A stretch of DNA of 12,996 nt from Acidobacteriota bacterium (GCA_021779795.1 JAJXZZ010000032.1:1-12996); one strand, 5' to 3'. Shown: positions 1-7,076, counted from the stretch's first letter. Notes: a model not told the origin generated them from the letters alone. Numbers and translations: made by a program.

Positions 1-712
1 TGATGACGGCCCGGAAGTCGGTCGCCAGCTTCTTCACCACCGGGATGAACTGGAAGTTCACGATCTCGTTCCACGCCCTCGCGGTCACGGCCAGGAAGTC
101 GTACGTTCCCCCGACCAGCGCCGCGACGACCAGCGTCTTCGCCTGCTCGCCCCCCTTCTCGCCCGTGACGTAGACCTCGTTGATCGCCGTCGCCTCGGGG
201 AACGGCAGCTTGCCGTGCTGCTCGGCCACGAAGTAGCGCCGCAGCGGGATGAGGAACAGCAGGCCGAGGAAGGCGCCCAGCACCGAGACGATGAAGATCG
301 TGAGCACCATCGAGACCGCGCCCGGCGCCACGCCCATGATGTACAGGGCCGGCAGCGTGAAGATCGACCCGGCCACGATCAGCCCCGAGGCGCCGCCGAC
401 GCTCTGGACGATGACGTTCTCGAGGATTGTGTTCTTGCGGGCGAACAGGCCCGAGACGCCGACCGCGAGGATGCTGATCGGGATGGCCGCCTCCATCACC
501 TGGGCGATCTTGAGGCCCGAATAGGTCGAGGCGACCGAGAACAGCACGACCATCAGGATGCCGAGCGACACCGACCGGACCGTGAACTCCGGCACGGCCG
601 CGCCGGCCGGCACGTAGGGCTCGTAGATCTCGCCAGGCTTCAGCTCCCGGTATGCCGCCGGATGGAGCTTGCCGCTCCCGTTGCCGTGCCCTGCCTGCTG
701 CCCGTCACTCAT
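1..712 (-). CDS. OPT-family oligopeptide transporter, N-terminal part (cut by window edge)
   Basis: Only the first 237 codons are present; the gene runs off the left edge. The reverse strand reads MSDGQQAGHG and then a hydrophilic N-terminus of about 45 residues. Hydrophobic segments follow at roughly 47-65, 76-90, 108-128, 132-156 and 193-209. The stretch TYSGLKIAQVMEAAIPISIL (63-82) and the later LPFPEATAINEV (169-180) are typical of the OPT/YSL superfamily: the former is the first membrane hairpin, the latter the conserved FPEA-type motif. Family members are proton-coupled inner-membrane importers of oligopeptides or metal chelates; the substrate cannot be read here. The start is fixed by AGGAGG six bases upstream of ATG. 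The first 57 codons and about 30 bp upstream are duplicated at 5211-5412. The neighbouring minus-strand genes do not look functionally linked. Confidence 0.88.
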   Translation of the reverse strand, partial: MSDGQQAGHGNGSGKLHPAAYRELKPGEIYEPYVPAGAAVPEFTVRSVSLGILMVVLFSVASTYSGLKIAQVMEAAIPISILAVGVSGLFARKNTILENVIVQSVGGASGLIVAGSIFTLPALYIMGVAPGAVSMVLTIFIVSVLGAFLGLLFLIPLRRYFVAEQHGKLPFPEATAINEVYVTGEKGGEQAKTLVVAALVGGTYDFLAVTARAWNEIVNFQFIPVVKKLATDFRAVI

Positions 713-742
713 GCGTGGCCTCCTCGGAGACTGAATACGCGG
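541..742. repeat. Direct duplication, copy 1 (inside the OPT gene 5' end)
   Basis: This segment matches 5211-5412 at a constant offset of 4670 bases without gaps. By eye I count 20 mismatches in the first 200 positions, about 90% identity. It covers the OPT ribosome binding site, the start and the first 57 codons. On the upstream side, similarity stops just before the hairpin at 746-787. Both copies have the same orientation. Confidence 0.9.
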
Positions 743-745
743 GAT

Positions 746-787
746 GCTACCGGAAGACGCGGCGGATTCCTAGCGCCTTCCGGTAGC
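746..787. repeat. Long hairpin upstream of the OPT gene
   Basis: GCTACCGGAAG at 746-756 is the perfect reverse complement of CTTCCGGTAGC at 777-787. After one A/C mismatch, CGC (758-760) pairs with GCG (773-775), leaving a 12-base loop. In the minus-strand reading it lies 34 bases ahead of the OPT start codon, just outside the duplicated segment. There is no T-tract, so a simple intrinsic terminator is unlikely. A leader structure, a protein-binding site or a relic of a small mobile repeat are all possible. Confidence 0.7.
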
Positions 788-1028
788 CGCCCGCCAGCCG
801 GCTCCGGGCTCCGGGCCCTCGACTCTCGGCGGTGCCCGGTCGGGCCCAGGGCCGGGCGCGGCCATCCGCCAGCGGTGTCTGGCCCACGCGGCGCAGCGGG
901 TCGGCGACGGGACGCCGATCTCCACCCGCCGAGTGGCGACGTGTGCCCGCCACATCCCGCACGCGCTGGTGGCGGCCCTGCTCGTGGGAGCTGGCGTGCT
1001 CGCGGCACTGCGCGGTCACCGATGAAGA

Positions 1029-1051
1029 GGCTCAGGGCTCAGGGCTCAAGG
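1029..1051 (+). repeat. GGCTCAR heptamer array, locus A
   Basis: Three tandem 7-bp units, GGCTCAG, GGCTCAG and GGCTCAA, are followed by GG. The array lies in the gap between the OPT and methyltransferase genes, 43 bp beyond the methyltransferase stop. It is one of five related intergenic arrays in the window. Confidence 0.85.
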
Positions 1052-1093
1052 ACGAACGTCACGCGTCACACGTGCGGGGGATCGCAGGCGGCT

Positions 1094-1777
1094 TCATCGC
1101 GGGCGGCTGCGGGAGTCGCGCGGACGCCCGAGCAGGAGCCGGTTCTTGGGCGTGATGTCCGCCGGAATCGCCTGCGTCCACACCTCGTAGCCGTCACTCT
1201 CGAGGCGCACGGCCCGCATGATGTCGATCGCCAGGGCCCGGTTCACCCACCCGCGCAACGGTCCGGACTTGCACGTGTCGAAGTCGTGGCAGCAGGGGAG
1301 CACCGCCACGCGCGCCCGCGCAGCCACGGCTCGGTCGAGGATGACGTCGGTGAGCGCGCCGCAGGCATGGCTCGACACCACCACGTCGTCGGGCTGGGTC
1401 TCGACGCTCTCCAGCCCGACCCGCGCGAAAGAGACTCGGCCTGCCAGCGCCGGCCATTCGGCCACCAGCGCGTCGTGCAGGCGAGCGTAGGACGGCGGTT
1501 CGACCTCGTCCACCGCCAGCGCGCAGGGGGACGTGGCGTCGAGAATCGTCATCACGTGCGCCAGCAGCCCATGCCCGGCGGCGAGGTCGACGATTCGGCC
1601 CCCGCGAAACAGCCGGCGCGTTCGGCGGCCCACCTCCCAGGCCTCGTAGAGTTCCTTGCGCGGCAGACACTCGGCCCTGCACACCGCGCGGGCGACCCGA
1701 TCGAACAGCGTCCCCCCGCTGAACCGGCCGAGATCGTGCGCGGTCAGGCGCGCCTTTGACGCTGGCGAGAATCCCAT
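1094..1777 (-). CDS. SAM-dependent methyltransferase (Methyltransf_32-like)
   Basis: A 227-residue class I methyltransferase. The SAM-binding motif I reads VDLAAGHGLLA (63-73), with Asp64 after a beta strand and the glycine-rich turn following. Further on, SHACGALTD (136-144) and VLPCCHDF (159-166) match the HACG and CC patterns of the Methyltransf_32 family (PF13679, relatives of METTL25/RRNAD1). A late DITPKNRLLLG (208-217) also fits. The protein looks cytoplasmic; substrate unknown. The ATG at 1777 gives a protein beginning MGFSPASKAR. No Shine-Dalgarno sequence is visible and the frame stays open upstream, but the extra sequence is low-complexity and overlaps the regulator gene, so the short form is preferred. 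It may be co-transcribed with the upstream regulator (184-bp gap), although a hairpin lies between. The family assignment is good, the function open. Confidence 0.78.
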   Translation of the reverse strand: MGFSPASKARLTAHDLGRFSGGTLFDRVARAVCRAECLPRKELYEAWEVGRRTRRLFRGGRIVDLAAGHGLLAHVMTILDATSPCALAVDEVEPPSYARLHDALVAEWPALAGRVSFARVGLESVETQPDDVVVSSHACGALTDVILDRAVAARARVAVLPCCHDFDTCKSGPLRGWVNRALAIDIMRAVRLESDGYEVWTQAIPADITPKNRLLLGRPRDSRSRPR

Positions 1778-1883
1778 TGAACAGACACGGTAACACAGGG
1801 GGGGTGCGCGCCGAGGGCGGAAGGACGCGGCCCGCCGCTTGGCCGCGTGACACCCGCCAGACCGTCGCCCTCCATCCTGCCGT

Positions 1884-1907
1884 TCGGCGGCTTTCCGTCG
1901 CCGCCGA
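1884..1907. repeat. Hairpin between the regulator and methyltransferase genes
   Basis: TCGGCGGC (1884-1891) and GCCGCCGA (1900-1907) form a perfect 8-bp stem with an 8-base loop. It lies 55-78 bases past the regulator stop in that gene's direction of transcription. No T-tract follows on the minus strand, so it is at best a weak terminator or a 3'-end stabiliser. Confidence 0.45.
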
Positions 1908-1961
1908 CGAAGGCGCAGTTGGCCAGCCTGGCGAGTGAACGGAATCAGGACCTGGGGGTGC

Positions 1962-3527
1962 TCACTTCGCCTGTTGCATCTCCGCGCGGAAGCGGTCGCG
2001 GCACGCCATTCCCGCGCGCCGCAACTCGGCGTATTGAGGAAGCCGGCGGACCGTGGCCAGCAGGGGATCAGTTTCCATCGCAGGGTAGGAGCAGTGGTTG
2101 TTGGCGATCGCCCGGCGCAGGAGGCGCAGCGCGGGTTCGGTCTGACCGGCCCATGCCTGGTAGCGGGCCGAGGCGTAGTATCCCTCCGAGAGATTGACGC
2201 GGTCGTAGATCGCCTCCGACGCGCGCGACCACTCGAGAACGGTACTCCTCGGCGCAGCGGTGAGTACGGCTTCCACCATGCGGGCCTCGGCGAAGTCGTT
2301 CGGTTCCAACCGGATGGAGCGCGCGATCTCCAACGCCGCCGTCCTGTCGTTGGCAGCCATCGCCACGTCCAGGCGCCGAAACCGCGCATAGGTCGAAAGC
2401 GGATCGAGGTCCATATAGACCGCCGCGCGCTCCGGCCCGTTCAGCAGAATGAAGACCAGCGCACACGACCGGTAGAGCGGGTTGCTGGGGTCGAGCTTCA
2501 GCGCCGCGTCACACTCCTTGCCGGCTTCTTCGTACATGCCGCCGTAGCGCAGCACGTAGGAGAGCGCGAAATGCGCGTTGCCGTCCCGCGGATTCGCGCG
2601 CGTCATCGCCAGCGCACTCCTGTACGCCGTGCCCAGTCGGCCCGCCTCCGTGTCCAGTGTGATCTGTTGGGCGCTGGCGGGTGAATAGTCCGGATCCAGT
2701 TCGAGCGCACGGCGGTTCGCGACGAACGCCTGCTGAAGGTAGCCCTGGCCGCCACCAGCCATGGTGTACTCGAAGTGGTAGCGGCGCGCCAGTTCGTACC
2801 ACGACCGGACCAATCCAGGGTCCAGACCGGTCGAACGCTCCAGCAGCTTGATCGCCTGGCCGTTTGCGGGCGGCTCCAACTTGTACGCCAGGCTTCGCAG
2901 GTAGAGCTCGTACGCCTCCCCACCCGGGGTACGGAGGACGTTGCCGGTGGACGAGGCGCCAACCGAACCGGCGGAGGTTCGCTGGAACCGATGTCGCAAG
3001 GCGCGTGTCGCGATGCCCGCTGCCACGATCACCACGAGCAGCAAAACAACGGAGACCGCGCGCCAGGAAATCGGCGGGCGTCCGGGCCGCGCTGGCGTGG
3101 GCGGTGCGGGGAGCGCGGGCGCGTCTCCAGCCTGCCGGGACGCTTCGGCGGTTTCCGCGCCGGCGTCGTCATCCGCAGCGGTCACCTGCGCGATGAGTCG
3201 ATAGCCACGCCGCGGCAGGGTCTCCACGTAGCGGGGACTCTCCGCGTCATCTTCCAGCGCCGCGCGCAGCCGTTTGACTGCTGCGTTCAGGCTATGGTCG
3301 AAGTCGACATAGGTGCCGTCGGGCCACAGGCGTTTCCGCAACTGCTCGCGGCTCACCAGGCTTCCCGGGCTTTCGAGCAAGGCGAGCAGCACCTGAATCG
3401 ACTGCTCCGGCAGGCGCAGGCGTACCGAGCCGCGGAGCAGTTCTCCGCTCTCCTCGCGCAGCTCGAATTCTCCAACACGGAAAACCCTCGCCGCCTGTTG
3501 CTCCTCGCCTGTTGAACTTGCCAGCAT
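1962..3527 (-). CDS. Membrane-anchored winged-helix regulator with TPR sensor region (ToxR/CadC-like)
   Basis: 521 residues in three parts. Residues about 15-115 form an OmpR/PhoB-type winged helix, recognisable from LVSREQLRKRLWPDG (57-71), the recognition helix around FDHSLNAAVKRLRAAL (76-91) and the wing YVETLPRRGYRLIA (100-113). A Pro/Ala-rich linker (about 118-152) leads to one membrane segment, AVSVVLLLVVIVAAGIA (157-173). The remaining 345 or so residues are helical repeats of TPR type, with ALELDPDYSPA and ALKLDPSNPLY units, presumably periplasmic. This layout is that of CadC/ToxR-like one-component regulators, common in Acidobacteriota: DNA-binding domain inside, sensor outside, no receiver domain. 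The ATG is supported by GGAG six bases upstream. It is divergent from a beta-lactamase-like gene and shares with it a region of phased direct repeats, so autoregulation and control of that gene are plausible. The signal is unknown. Confidence 0.88.
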   Translation of the reverse strand: MLASSTGEEQQAARVFRVGEFELREESGELLRGSVRLRLPEQSIQVLLALLESPGSLVSREQLRKRLWPDGTYVDFDHSLNAAVKRLRAALEDDAESPRYVETLPRRGYRLIAQVTAADDDAGAETAEASRQAGDAPALPAPPTPARPGRPPISWRAVSVVLLLVVIVAAGIATRALRHRFQRTSAGSVGASSTGNVLRTPGGEAYELYLRSLAYKLEPPANGQAIKLLERSTGLDPGLVRSWYELARRYHFEYTMAGGGQGYLQQAFVANRRALELDPDYSPASAQQITLDTEAGRLGTAYRSALAMTRANPRDGNAHFALSYVLRYGGMYEEAGKECDAALKLDPSNPLYRSCALVFILLNGPERAAVYMDLDPLSTYARFRRLDVAMAANDRTAALEIARSIRLEPNDFAEARMVEAVLTAAPRSTVLEWSRASEAIYDRVNLSEGYYASARYQAWAGQTEPALRLLRRAIANNHCSYPAMETDPLLATVRRLPQYAELRRAGMACRDRFRAEMQQAK

Positions 3528-3622
3528 CGCTCTCTCCCGCGAGTGCCGATTCTAGCAGCAGAGGTCGCCGCCCGTAAGGGCTCCGGCCACGAAAGCCCGT
3601 GCGGCGTCAACAAGATGCGGCG

Positions 3623-3673
3623 GTCACCCGGATGTCACTCACGCGTCACCCGTCGTCCATTGCCCGGTCACCG
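3623..3673 (+). promoter_or_regulatory. Phased GTCACnC direct repeats, candidate operator for the winged-helix regulator
   Basis: GTCACCC (3623-3629), GTCACTC (3634-3640), GTCACCC (3645-3651) and GTCACCG (3667-3673) all start on one 11-bp register; the slot at 3656 is degenerate. The 7-bp units with 4-bp spacers reproduce the arrangement of PhoB boxes, which PhoB-type winged helices bind head to tail. The array is about midway between the divergent regulator (start 3527) and beta-lactamase gene (start 3763). The last unit lies inside an imperfect inverted repeat, ATTGCC...GGCAAT (3659-3678). The pattern is seen directly; the function is inferred. Confidence 0.55.
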
Positions 3674-3762
3674 GCAATCGGACGAAGGTGGGCGTGCGCC
3701 GCTGCTCAGCAAGAGAACCAATCCGCAGCGGCCCGGTCGCTCTCGAAAATGGAGACACAGCC

Positions 3763-5094
3763 ATGATGAAGACATCCCTCCGGTGGCCATCGCTCATGAT
3801 CACGCTCAGTCTGGTGTTCGCCGGCGGTTGCGGCGCTGGAGGCGGGGGGAGCACCCCGGCGAGGCTCCCGACGTTCTACCCCGGCGATACCGCCGTCCCC
3901 GCAACGGGGGTGGCGGTTCCCGGCGTGGAGCCGTTCGACAGGAATGTGACCGCGCTGCTGAAGAAGTGGAACATCCCGGGCGCGAGCATCGCGGTCGCCA
4001 AAGACGGGCAACTCATCCTGGCACGCGGGTACGGATACGCCGACTTCGAATCCAGACAGGTGATGCAGCCCGACTCCATGTTCCGCATCGGCAGCATCAG
4101 CAAGGTGCTCGCCTCCCAGGCGATCCTGCAACTCAGGGACCAGGGGACGCTCGACCTCGACGCCAGGTTTCTCGATATCCTCACCGACTATCACGTCGCG
4201 CCCGGCGGCGATTCCCGCCTTCGTGACATCACCATCCGCCACCTGCTGCAGCACTCGGGCGGGTGGGACGCGGGGATATCGGGCGATCCCATGGGATTGC
4301 AGGGCACCATCTCCCGCGCGCTGAACATTCCGATGCCGGTCCTGTGTCCAGACGTGGTGCGCTACATGATGGGACGGCCGCTTGATTTTGCTCCCGGCAC
4401 GAGGCAGGCCTATTCCAACTTCGGGTATTGCGTTCTCAGCCAGGTCATCGAGAAGGTCTCTGGCGAGCCGTTCGAACTCTACGTCCGCGACCACGTGCTC
4501 GCGCCGATGGACGTCCACGCCATGTCGATCGGTTACTCGCAGAGCCTCAGCCAGCGCGGCCCCTGCGAGGTGAAGTACTACGAATACAATGGCGCGGCTC
4601 TGGTGGATTCGGTCTTCCCCGGCGGCGGCAAGGTCCCCACGCCCTACGGTGGCTTCGAGATTCTGACCATCGAGGCCCCCGGCGGCTGGATCGGATCGAC
4701 CATCGACCTGACGCGCGTCATGACCGCGGTGGACGGCAGTCGTGTCGCGCCGCTCCTGCTGCCGCAAACCACGGCGGAGTGGATCGCCGATCCGCATCTT
4801 CCAAGCTGGTTTTCAAGTGCGGATTACTGGTACGGTCTCGGGATCTTCGTCGGTCCGACGCCAGGCACCTGGTATCACGGGGGCGCGATCTACGGCGCGA
4901 AGTCGGAGTTGGTGCGTGACGGCAGCGGGTACACATGGGCCATCATGACCAACTCCATGACGCAGGACCCTGCCGGTCTCGCTGGCGATCTCGATCTCGC
5001 CATGATCGGAGCGCTCGCGAACGGCCTCGAGGGTTCGCCGGTCGATCTCTATGCGCAATACCCATCTCTTCCGCTGCCGCCCAGACACAGGTAA
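3763..5094 (+). CDS. Serine beta-lactamase-family (PF00144) exported lipoprotein
   Basis: 443 residues. The N-terminus MMKTSLRWPSLMITLSLVF followed by AGGC (Cys23) resembles a lipoprotein signal, though Ala-Gly-Gly before Cys is not the best lipobox; a Gly-rich tether follows. All three active-site elements of the penicillin-binding fold are present: SISK (Ser111, Lys114), YSN (Tyr217-Asn219) and HGG (372-374) in the place of KTG. The HGG form is typical of class C-like esterases, D-aminopeptidases and hydrolases of unknown substrate rather than of clinical beta-lactamases. It probably acts in the periplasm, on cell-wall peptides or an ester. The ATG at 3763 is chosen over an in-frame ATG at 3688 because it places the signal peptide at the N-terminus and has GGAG eight bases upstream. 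It is divergent from the membrane regulator. Its end borders an OPT gene fragment, so the extreme C-terminus may have been altered by that rearrangement. Confidence 0.87.
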   Translation: MMKTSLRWPSLMITLSLVFAGGCGAGGGGSTPARLPTFYPGDTAVPATGVAVPGVEPFDRNVTALLKKWNIPGASIAVAKDGQLILARGYGYADFESRQVMQPDSMFRIGSISKVLASQAILQLRDQGTLDLDARFLDILTDYHVAPGGDSRLRDITIRHLLQHSGGWDAGISGDPMGLQGTISRALNIPMPVLCPDVVRYMMGRPLDFAPGTRQAYSNFGYCVLSQVIEKVSGEPFELYVRDHVLAPMDVHAMSIGYSQSLSQRGPCEVKYYEYNGAALVDSVFPGGGKVPTPYGGFEILTIEAPGGWIGSTIDLTRVMTAVDGSRVAPLLLPQTTAEWIADPHLPSWFSSADYWYGLGIFVGPTPGTWYHGGAIYGAKSELVRDGSGYTWAIMTNSMTQDPAGLAGDLDLAMIGALANGLEGSPVDLYAQYPSLPLPPRHR

Positions 5095-5210
5095 ACACAC
5101 GCTCCCGCTTTGTGCGCGATGGAGGACAACGCGCGGCGCCGGCGGCACCGAGAAGGCGGTGATGTGCTGCCCGAAGTGGCAGATGAGCGGCACGACGATG
5201 AGCGTCGAGC

Positions 5211-5412
5211 ACAACACGACCATCAGGATGCCGAGCGACACCGACCGGACCGTGAACTCCGGCACGGCCGCGCCGGCCGGCACGCAGGGCTCGCAGGTCC
5301 CGACCGGTTTCAGCTCGCGGTATGCCGCCGGATGGGCCTTGCCGTTCCCGTGGCCGCGCCCTGCCTGCTGCCCGTCACCCATGCGTGGCCCCCTGGAGGG
5401 CTGAATACGCGG
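5211..5412 (-). pseudogene. Truncated 5' fragment of the OPT transporter gene
   Basis: A second copy of the OPT gene start, in the same orientation as the full copy at the left edge. It keeps an ATG at 5382 (MGDGQQAGRG) and is recognisable to about codon 57 (SLGILMVVL). The next residues no longer resemble an OPT protein, so most of the gene is missing. About ten residues differ from the intact copy, including two Tyr-to-Cys changes (residues 30 and 33). The ribosome binding site AGGAGG has become CAGGGGG. The frame stays open to 4813, but that part runs antisense through the beta-lactamase gene. It is best read as a relic of duplication or recombination. It ends about 20 bp before a tRNA gene. 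Confidence 0.82.
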
Positions 5413-5418
5413 CAGTGC

Positions 5419-5424
5419 TATAGT
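5419..5424 (+). promoter_or_regulatory. Candidate -10 box of the tRNA-Leu gene
   Basis: TATAGT ends ten bases before the mature tRNA 5' end, which would put transcription initiation just upstream of the tRNA. No good -35 hexamer is seen at the usual distance. It overlaps the upstream edge of the OPT fragment. Confidence 0.45.
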
Positions 5425-5434
5425 GGTCTCCCTC

Positions 5435-5518
5435 GGGCGAGTGGCGAAACTGGCATCCGCGCAAGACTTAGGATCTTGTGTCCGAGAGGACGTGCGGGTT
5501 CGACTCCCGCCTCGCCCA
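5435..5518 (+). tRNA. tRNA-Leu (anticodon UAG)
   Basis: The 84 bases fold into a class II tRNA. The acceptor arms are GGGCGAG (5435-5441) and CTCGCCC (5511-5517), with discriminator A at 5518 as leucine tRNAs require. The anticodon stem CAAGA/TCTTG encloses loop CTTAGGA with TAG at 5469-5471, which reads CUA and by wobble CUG. The long variable arm GTCC-GAGA-GGAC confirms Leu/Ser/Tyr class, and the T arm is GCGGG-TTCGACT-CCCGC. The 3' CCA is not encoded (ACT follows), so it must be added by a nucleotidyltransferase. A heptamer array begins three bases downstream. Confidence 0.96.
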
Positions 5519-5520
5519 CT

Positions 5521-5556
5521 TCAGGCTCAAGGCTCAAGGCTCAGGGCTCAGGGCTG
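5521..5556 (+). repeat. GGCTCAR heptamer array, locus B
   Basis: The best array in the window: units GGCTCAA, GGCTCAA, GGCTCAG and GGCTCAG at 5524-5551, with a partial unit TCA before and GGCT after. It directly follows the tRNA-Leu gene and lies in the leader region of trigger factor. Confidence 0.9.
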
Positions 5557-5573
5557 GCCCGCCGCAGCCGGAT

Positions 5574-5589
5574 CCCGGCGAAGGCCGGG
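5574..5589. repeat. Perfect GC hairpin after the tRNA
   Basis: CCCGGC (5574-5579) and GCCGGG (5584-5589) form a 6-bp stem around a GAAG loop. No T-run follows. It could pause or end the tRNA transcript, or be a small dispersed repeat; the sequence alone does not decide. Confidence 0.4.
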
Positions 5590-5619
5590 CCGGGCCCCCG
5601 GACAACCCCACTTCTGCAG

Positions 5620-5625
5620 TACAAT
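5620..5625 (+). promoter_or_regulatory. Candidate -10 box of the trigger factor operon
   Basis: TACAAT stands out in very GC-rich sequence, 112 bases upstream of the trigger factor start. A -35 element is poor: CGGACA lies about 15 bases upstream. This is a tentative call for the tig-clpP-clpX transcript. Confidence 0.3.
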
Positions 5626-5737
5626 GAAGGATTGCGGGTCGGCGGCCGAAGGCGTCCGTCCGGCCCGGGACGCGAACCGAGTCCGGCGCCGCCGTTGGTC
5701 CCCGCTGGAGCCGGCCTCCCTGCAGCCGATAACTTCC

Positions 5738-7027
5738 ATGAAGAGCGACTTGATCGACGTCTCGGAAACGAAGAAGGAACTGGTCATCGAGATCCCGGCC
5801 GAAGCGGTCGACGCGGAGTTCTCCCGCATCGTCGGCGCCCTCGGCCGGACCGCCCGCGTGCCGGGGTTCAGGCCGGGCAAGGTGCCCGCCGCCGTGGTCC
5901 GGCAGCGGTTCCGCGACGAGATCCGCCACGAGGCCGCGCACGAACTGGTCCCGCGGGCGGTGAGCGAGGCGCTCGCCGAGCGCGGCATCGAGCCGGTGGC
6001 CACGCCCCAGGTGAAGGACGCCGAGGTCCGCGAGGGGCAGCCGCTGAAGTTCACGGCGGCCTTCGAGACGGTGCCGCCGGTCGATCCCGGCGACTACGCG
6101 GCGATCACCCTCCGCCGCTACCCGGCCACGGTCGAGCCGGAGGCCGTGGACCAGGCGCTCGAGCGGATCAGGCAGCGGGCGGCCCGCTACGAGCCGATCG
6201 ACGACCGCGGGCTCGAGGCGGGCGACACGGCCGCGGTGGACCTGGAGCGCCGGGCGATCGAGGCCGACGGCCAGGCGGGACCGACCGAGAAGCACGAGAA
6301 CGTGCCGGTCGAGCTGGGGGCGGCCGTCAACCCGCCCGGCTTCGACGAGCAGCTCGCGGGGATGCGCGGGGGCGAGGAGAAGACGTTCCGCGTCCAGTAC
6401 CCCGCCGACTACGCGGTCGCCGAGCTGCAGTCGAAGGAGGTCGAGTACTCGGTGAAGGTGCGGGCCGTCCGCCGGCGCGTGGTGCCGCCGCTCGACGACG
6501 ACCTGGCCAAGGAAGTGAGCGACGCCGACACGCTCGACACGCTCCGCGAGCAGGTGCGCGAGGGGCTGGCGCGCGAGGCGGCCCGCGAGGCCGACCGCAA
6601 GCTGCGCGCGGACCTGGTCAAGGCGCTGGCGGCGAAGGTGACCTTCGAGGTGCCGCAGGTCCTGATCGACCGCGACCTCGATCGCCGGACGCAGGACTTC
6701 ATCCGCCACCTGATCGCCGAGCGGATCGACCCGCGCAAGGCGGGCATCGACTGGGCGGCGTTCCGGGAGGACCAGCGGGGCCCGGCCGAGGAGGCCGTGA
6801 AGGCGACGATCGTGCTCGACGAGGTCGCGCGCCGCGAGGACCTGGCGGTGAGCGACGAGGACGTGGACCGCGACGTCACCGCCTACGCCGAGCGGACGGG
6901 CCGGAGCGCCGCGGCGGTCCGGGCCGACCTCGAGAAGGACGGCGAGATCGAGCAACTGCGCACGGGCCTGCGCCGCGAGCGCGCCGTGGAGTACTTGCTC
7001 TCGCGTGTTACGATCGCCGAGGGCTGA
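5738..7027 (+). CDS. tig: Trigger factor, ribosome-associated chaperone and prolyl isomerase
   Basis: 429 residues, close to the usual 430. Trigger factor docks at the ribosomal exit tunnel and shields nascent chains. The N-terminal ribosome-binding domain carries the signature GFRPGKVP (43-50). A diverged FKBP-like isomerase domain follows (about 155-245: GDTAAVDLE, then FRVQYPADY). The C-terminal helical arms contain VPQVLIDRDLDRRTQDF. The ATG at 5738 gives the family-typical MKSDLIDVSETKKELVIEIP; longer readings would translate the tRNA and the repeats. No clear Shine-Dalgarno sequence precedes it. clpP follows after 49 bp, clpX after that, the widespread tig-clpP-clpX order linking folding and degradation. 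The identification is secure; expression from the TACAAT promoter is tentative. Confidence 0.95.
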   Translation: MKSDLIDVSETKKELVIEIPAEAVDAEFSRIVGALGRTARVPGFRPGKVPAAVVRQRFRDEIRHEAAHELVPRAVSEALAERGIEPVATPQVKDAEVREGQPLKFTAAFETVPPVDPGDYAAITLRRYPATVEPEAVDQALERIRQRAARYEPIDDRGLEAGDTAAVDLERRAIEADGQAGPTEKHENVPVELGAAVNPPGFDEQLAGMRGGEEKTFRVQYPADYAVAELQSKEVEYSVKVRAVRRRVVPPLDDDLAKEVSDADTLDTLREQVREGLAREAAREADRKLRADLVKALAAKVTFEVPQVLIDRDLDRRTQDFIRHLIAERIDPRKAGIDWAAFREDQRGPAEEAVKATIVLDEVARREDLAVSDEDVDRDVTAYAERTGRSAAAVRADLEKDGEIEQLRTGLRRERAVEYLLSRVTIAEG

Positions 7028-7076
7028 GAGTGGAGCATCGTCCGCGCGCCGCCGGCCGGGGCGCGGAGTGGAGCCT

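Larger units (their letters stand above)
713..1093. other. Intergenic region without a convincing gene
   Basis: This stretch lies between the OPT start and the methyltransferase stop. It holds a hairpin (746-787), GC-rich low-complexity sequence with repeated GGCTCCGGGCTCCGGG around 800-820, and a heptamer array at 1029-1051. An open plus-strand frame from 774 to the TGA at 1021-1023 ends in a hydrophobic stretch (ALVAALLVGAGVLAAL). It has no ribosome binding site or recognisable family, so I do not call it a gene. Confidence 0.6.

Noticed and set aside
774..1023. Plus-strand open frame ending in a hydrophobic stretch (ALVAALLVGAGVLAAL)
   Set aside because: There is no ribosome binding site and no recognisable family; the upstream part is low-complexity. 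At most it is the tail of an old gene remnant.
215..1759. A 514-codon plus-strand open frame crossing the OPT and methyltransferase genes
   Set aside because: It runs antisense to two well-supported genes, is rich in Arg/Asp/His as shadow frames in GC-rich DNA are, and matches no family I know.
4813..5382. 189-residue minus-strand frame beginning with the OPT N-terminus
   Set aside because: Only the first 57 or so residues resemble OPT. The rest lies antisense to the beta-lactamase gene, so it is treated as a truncated pseudogene.
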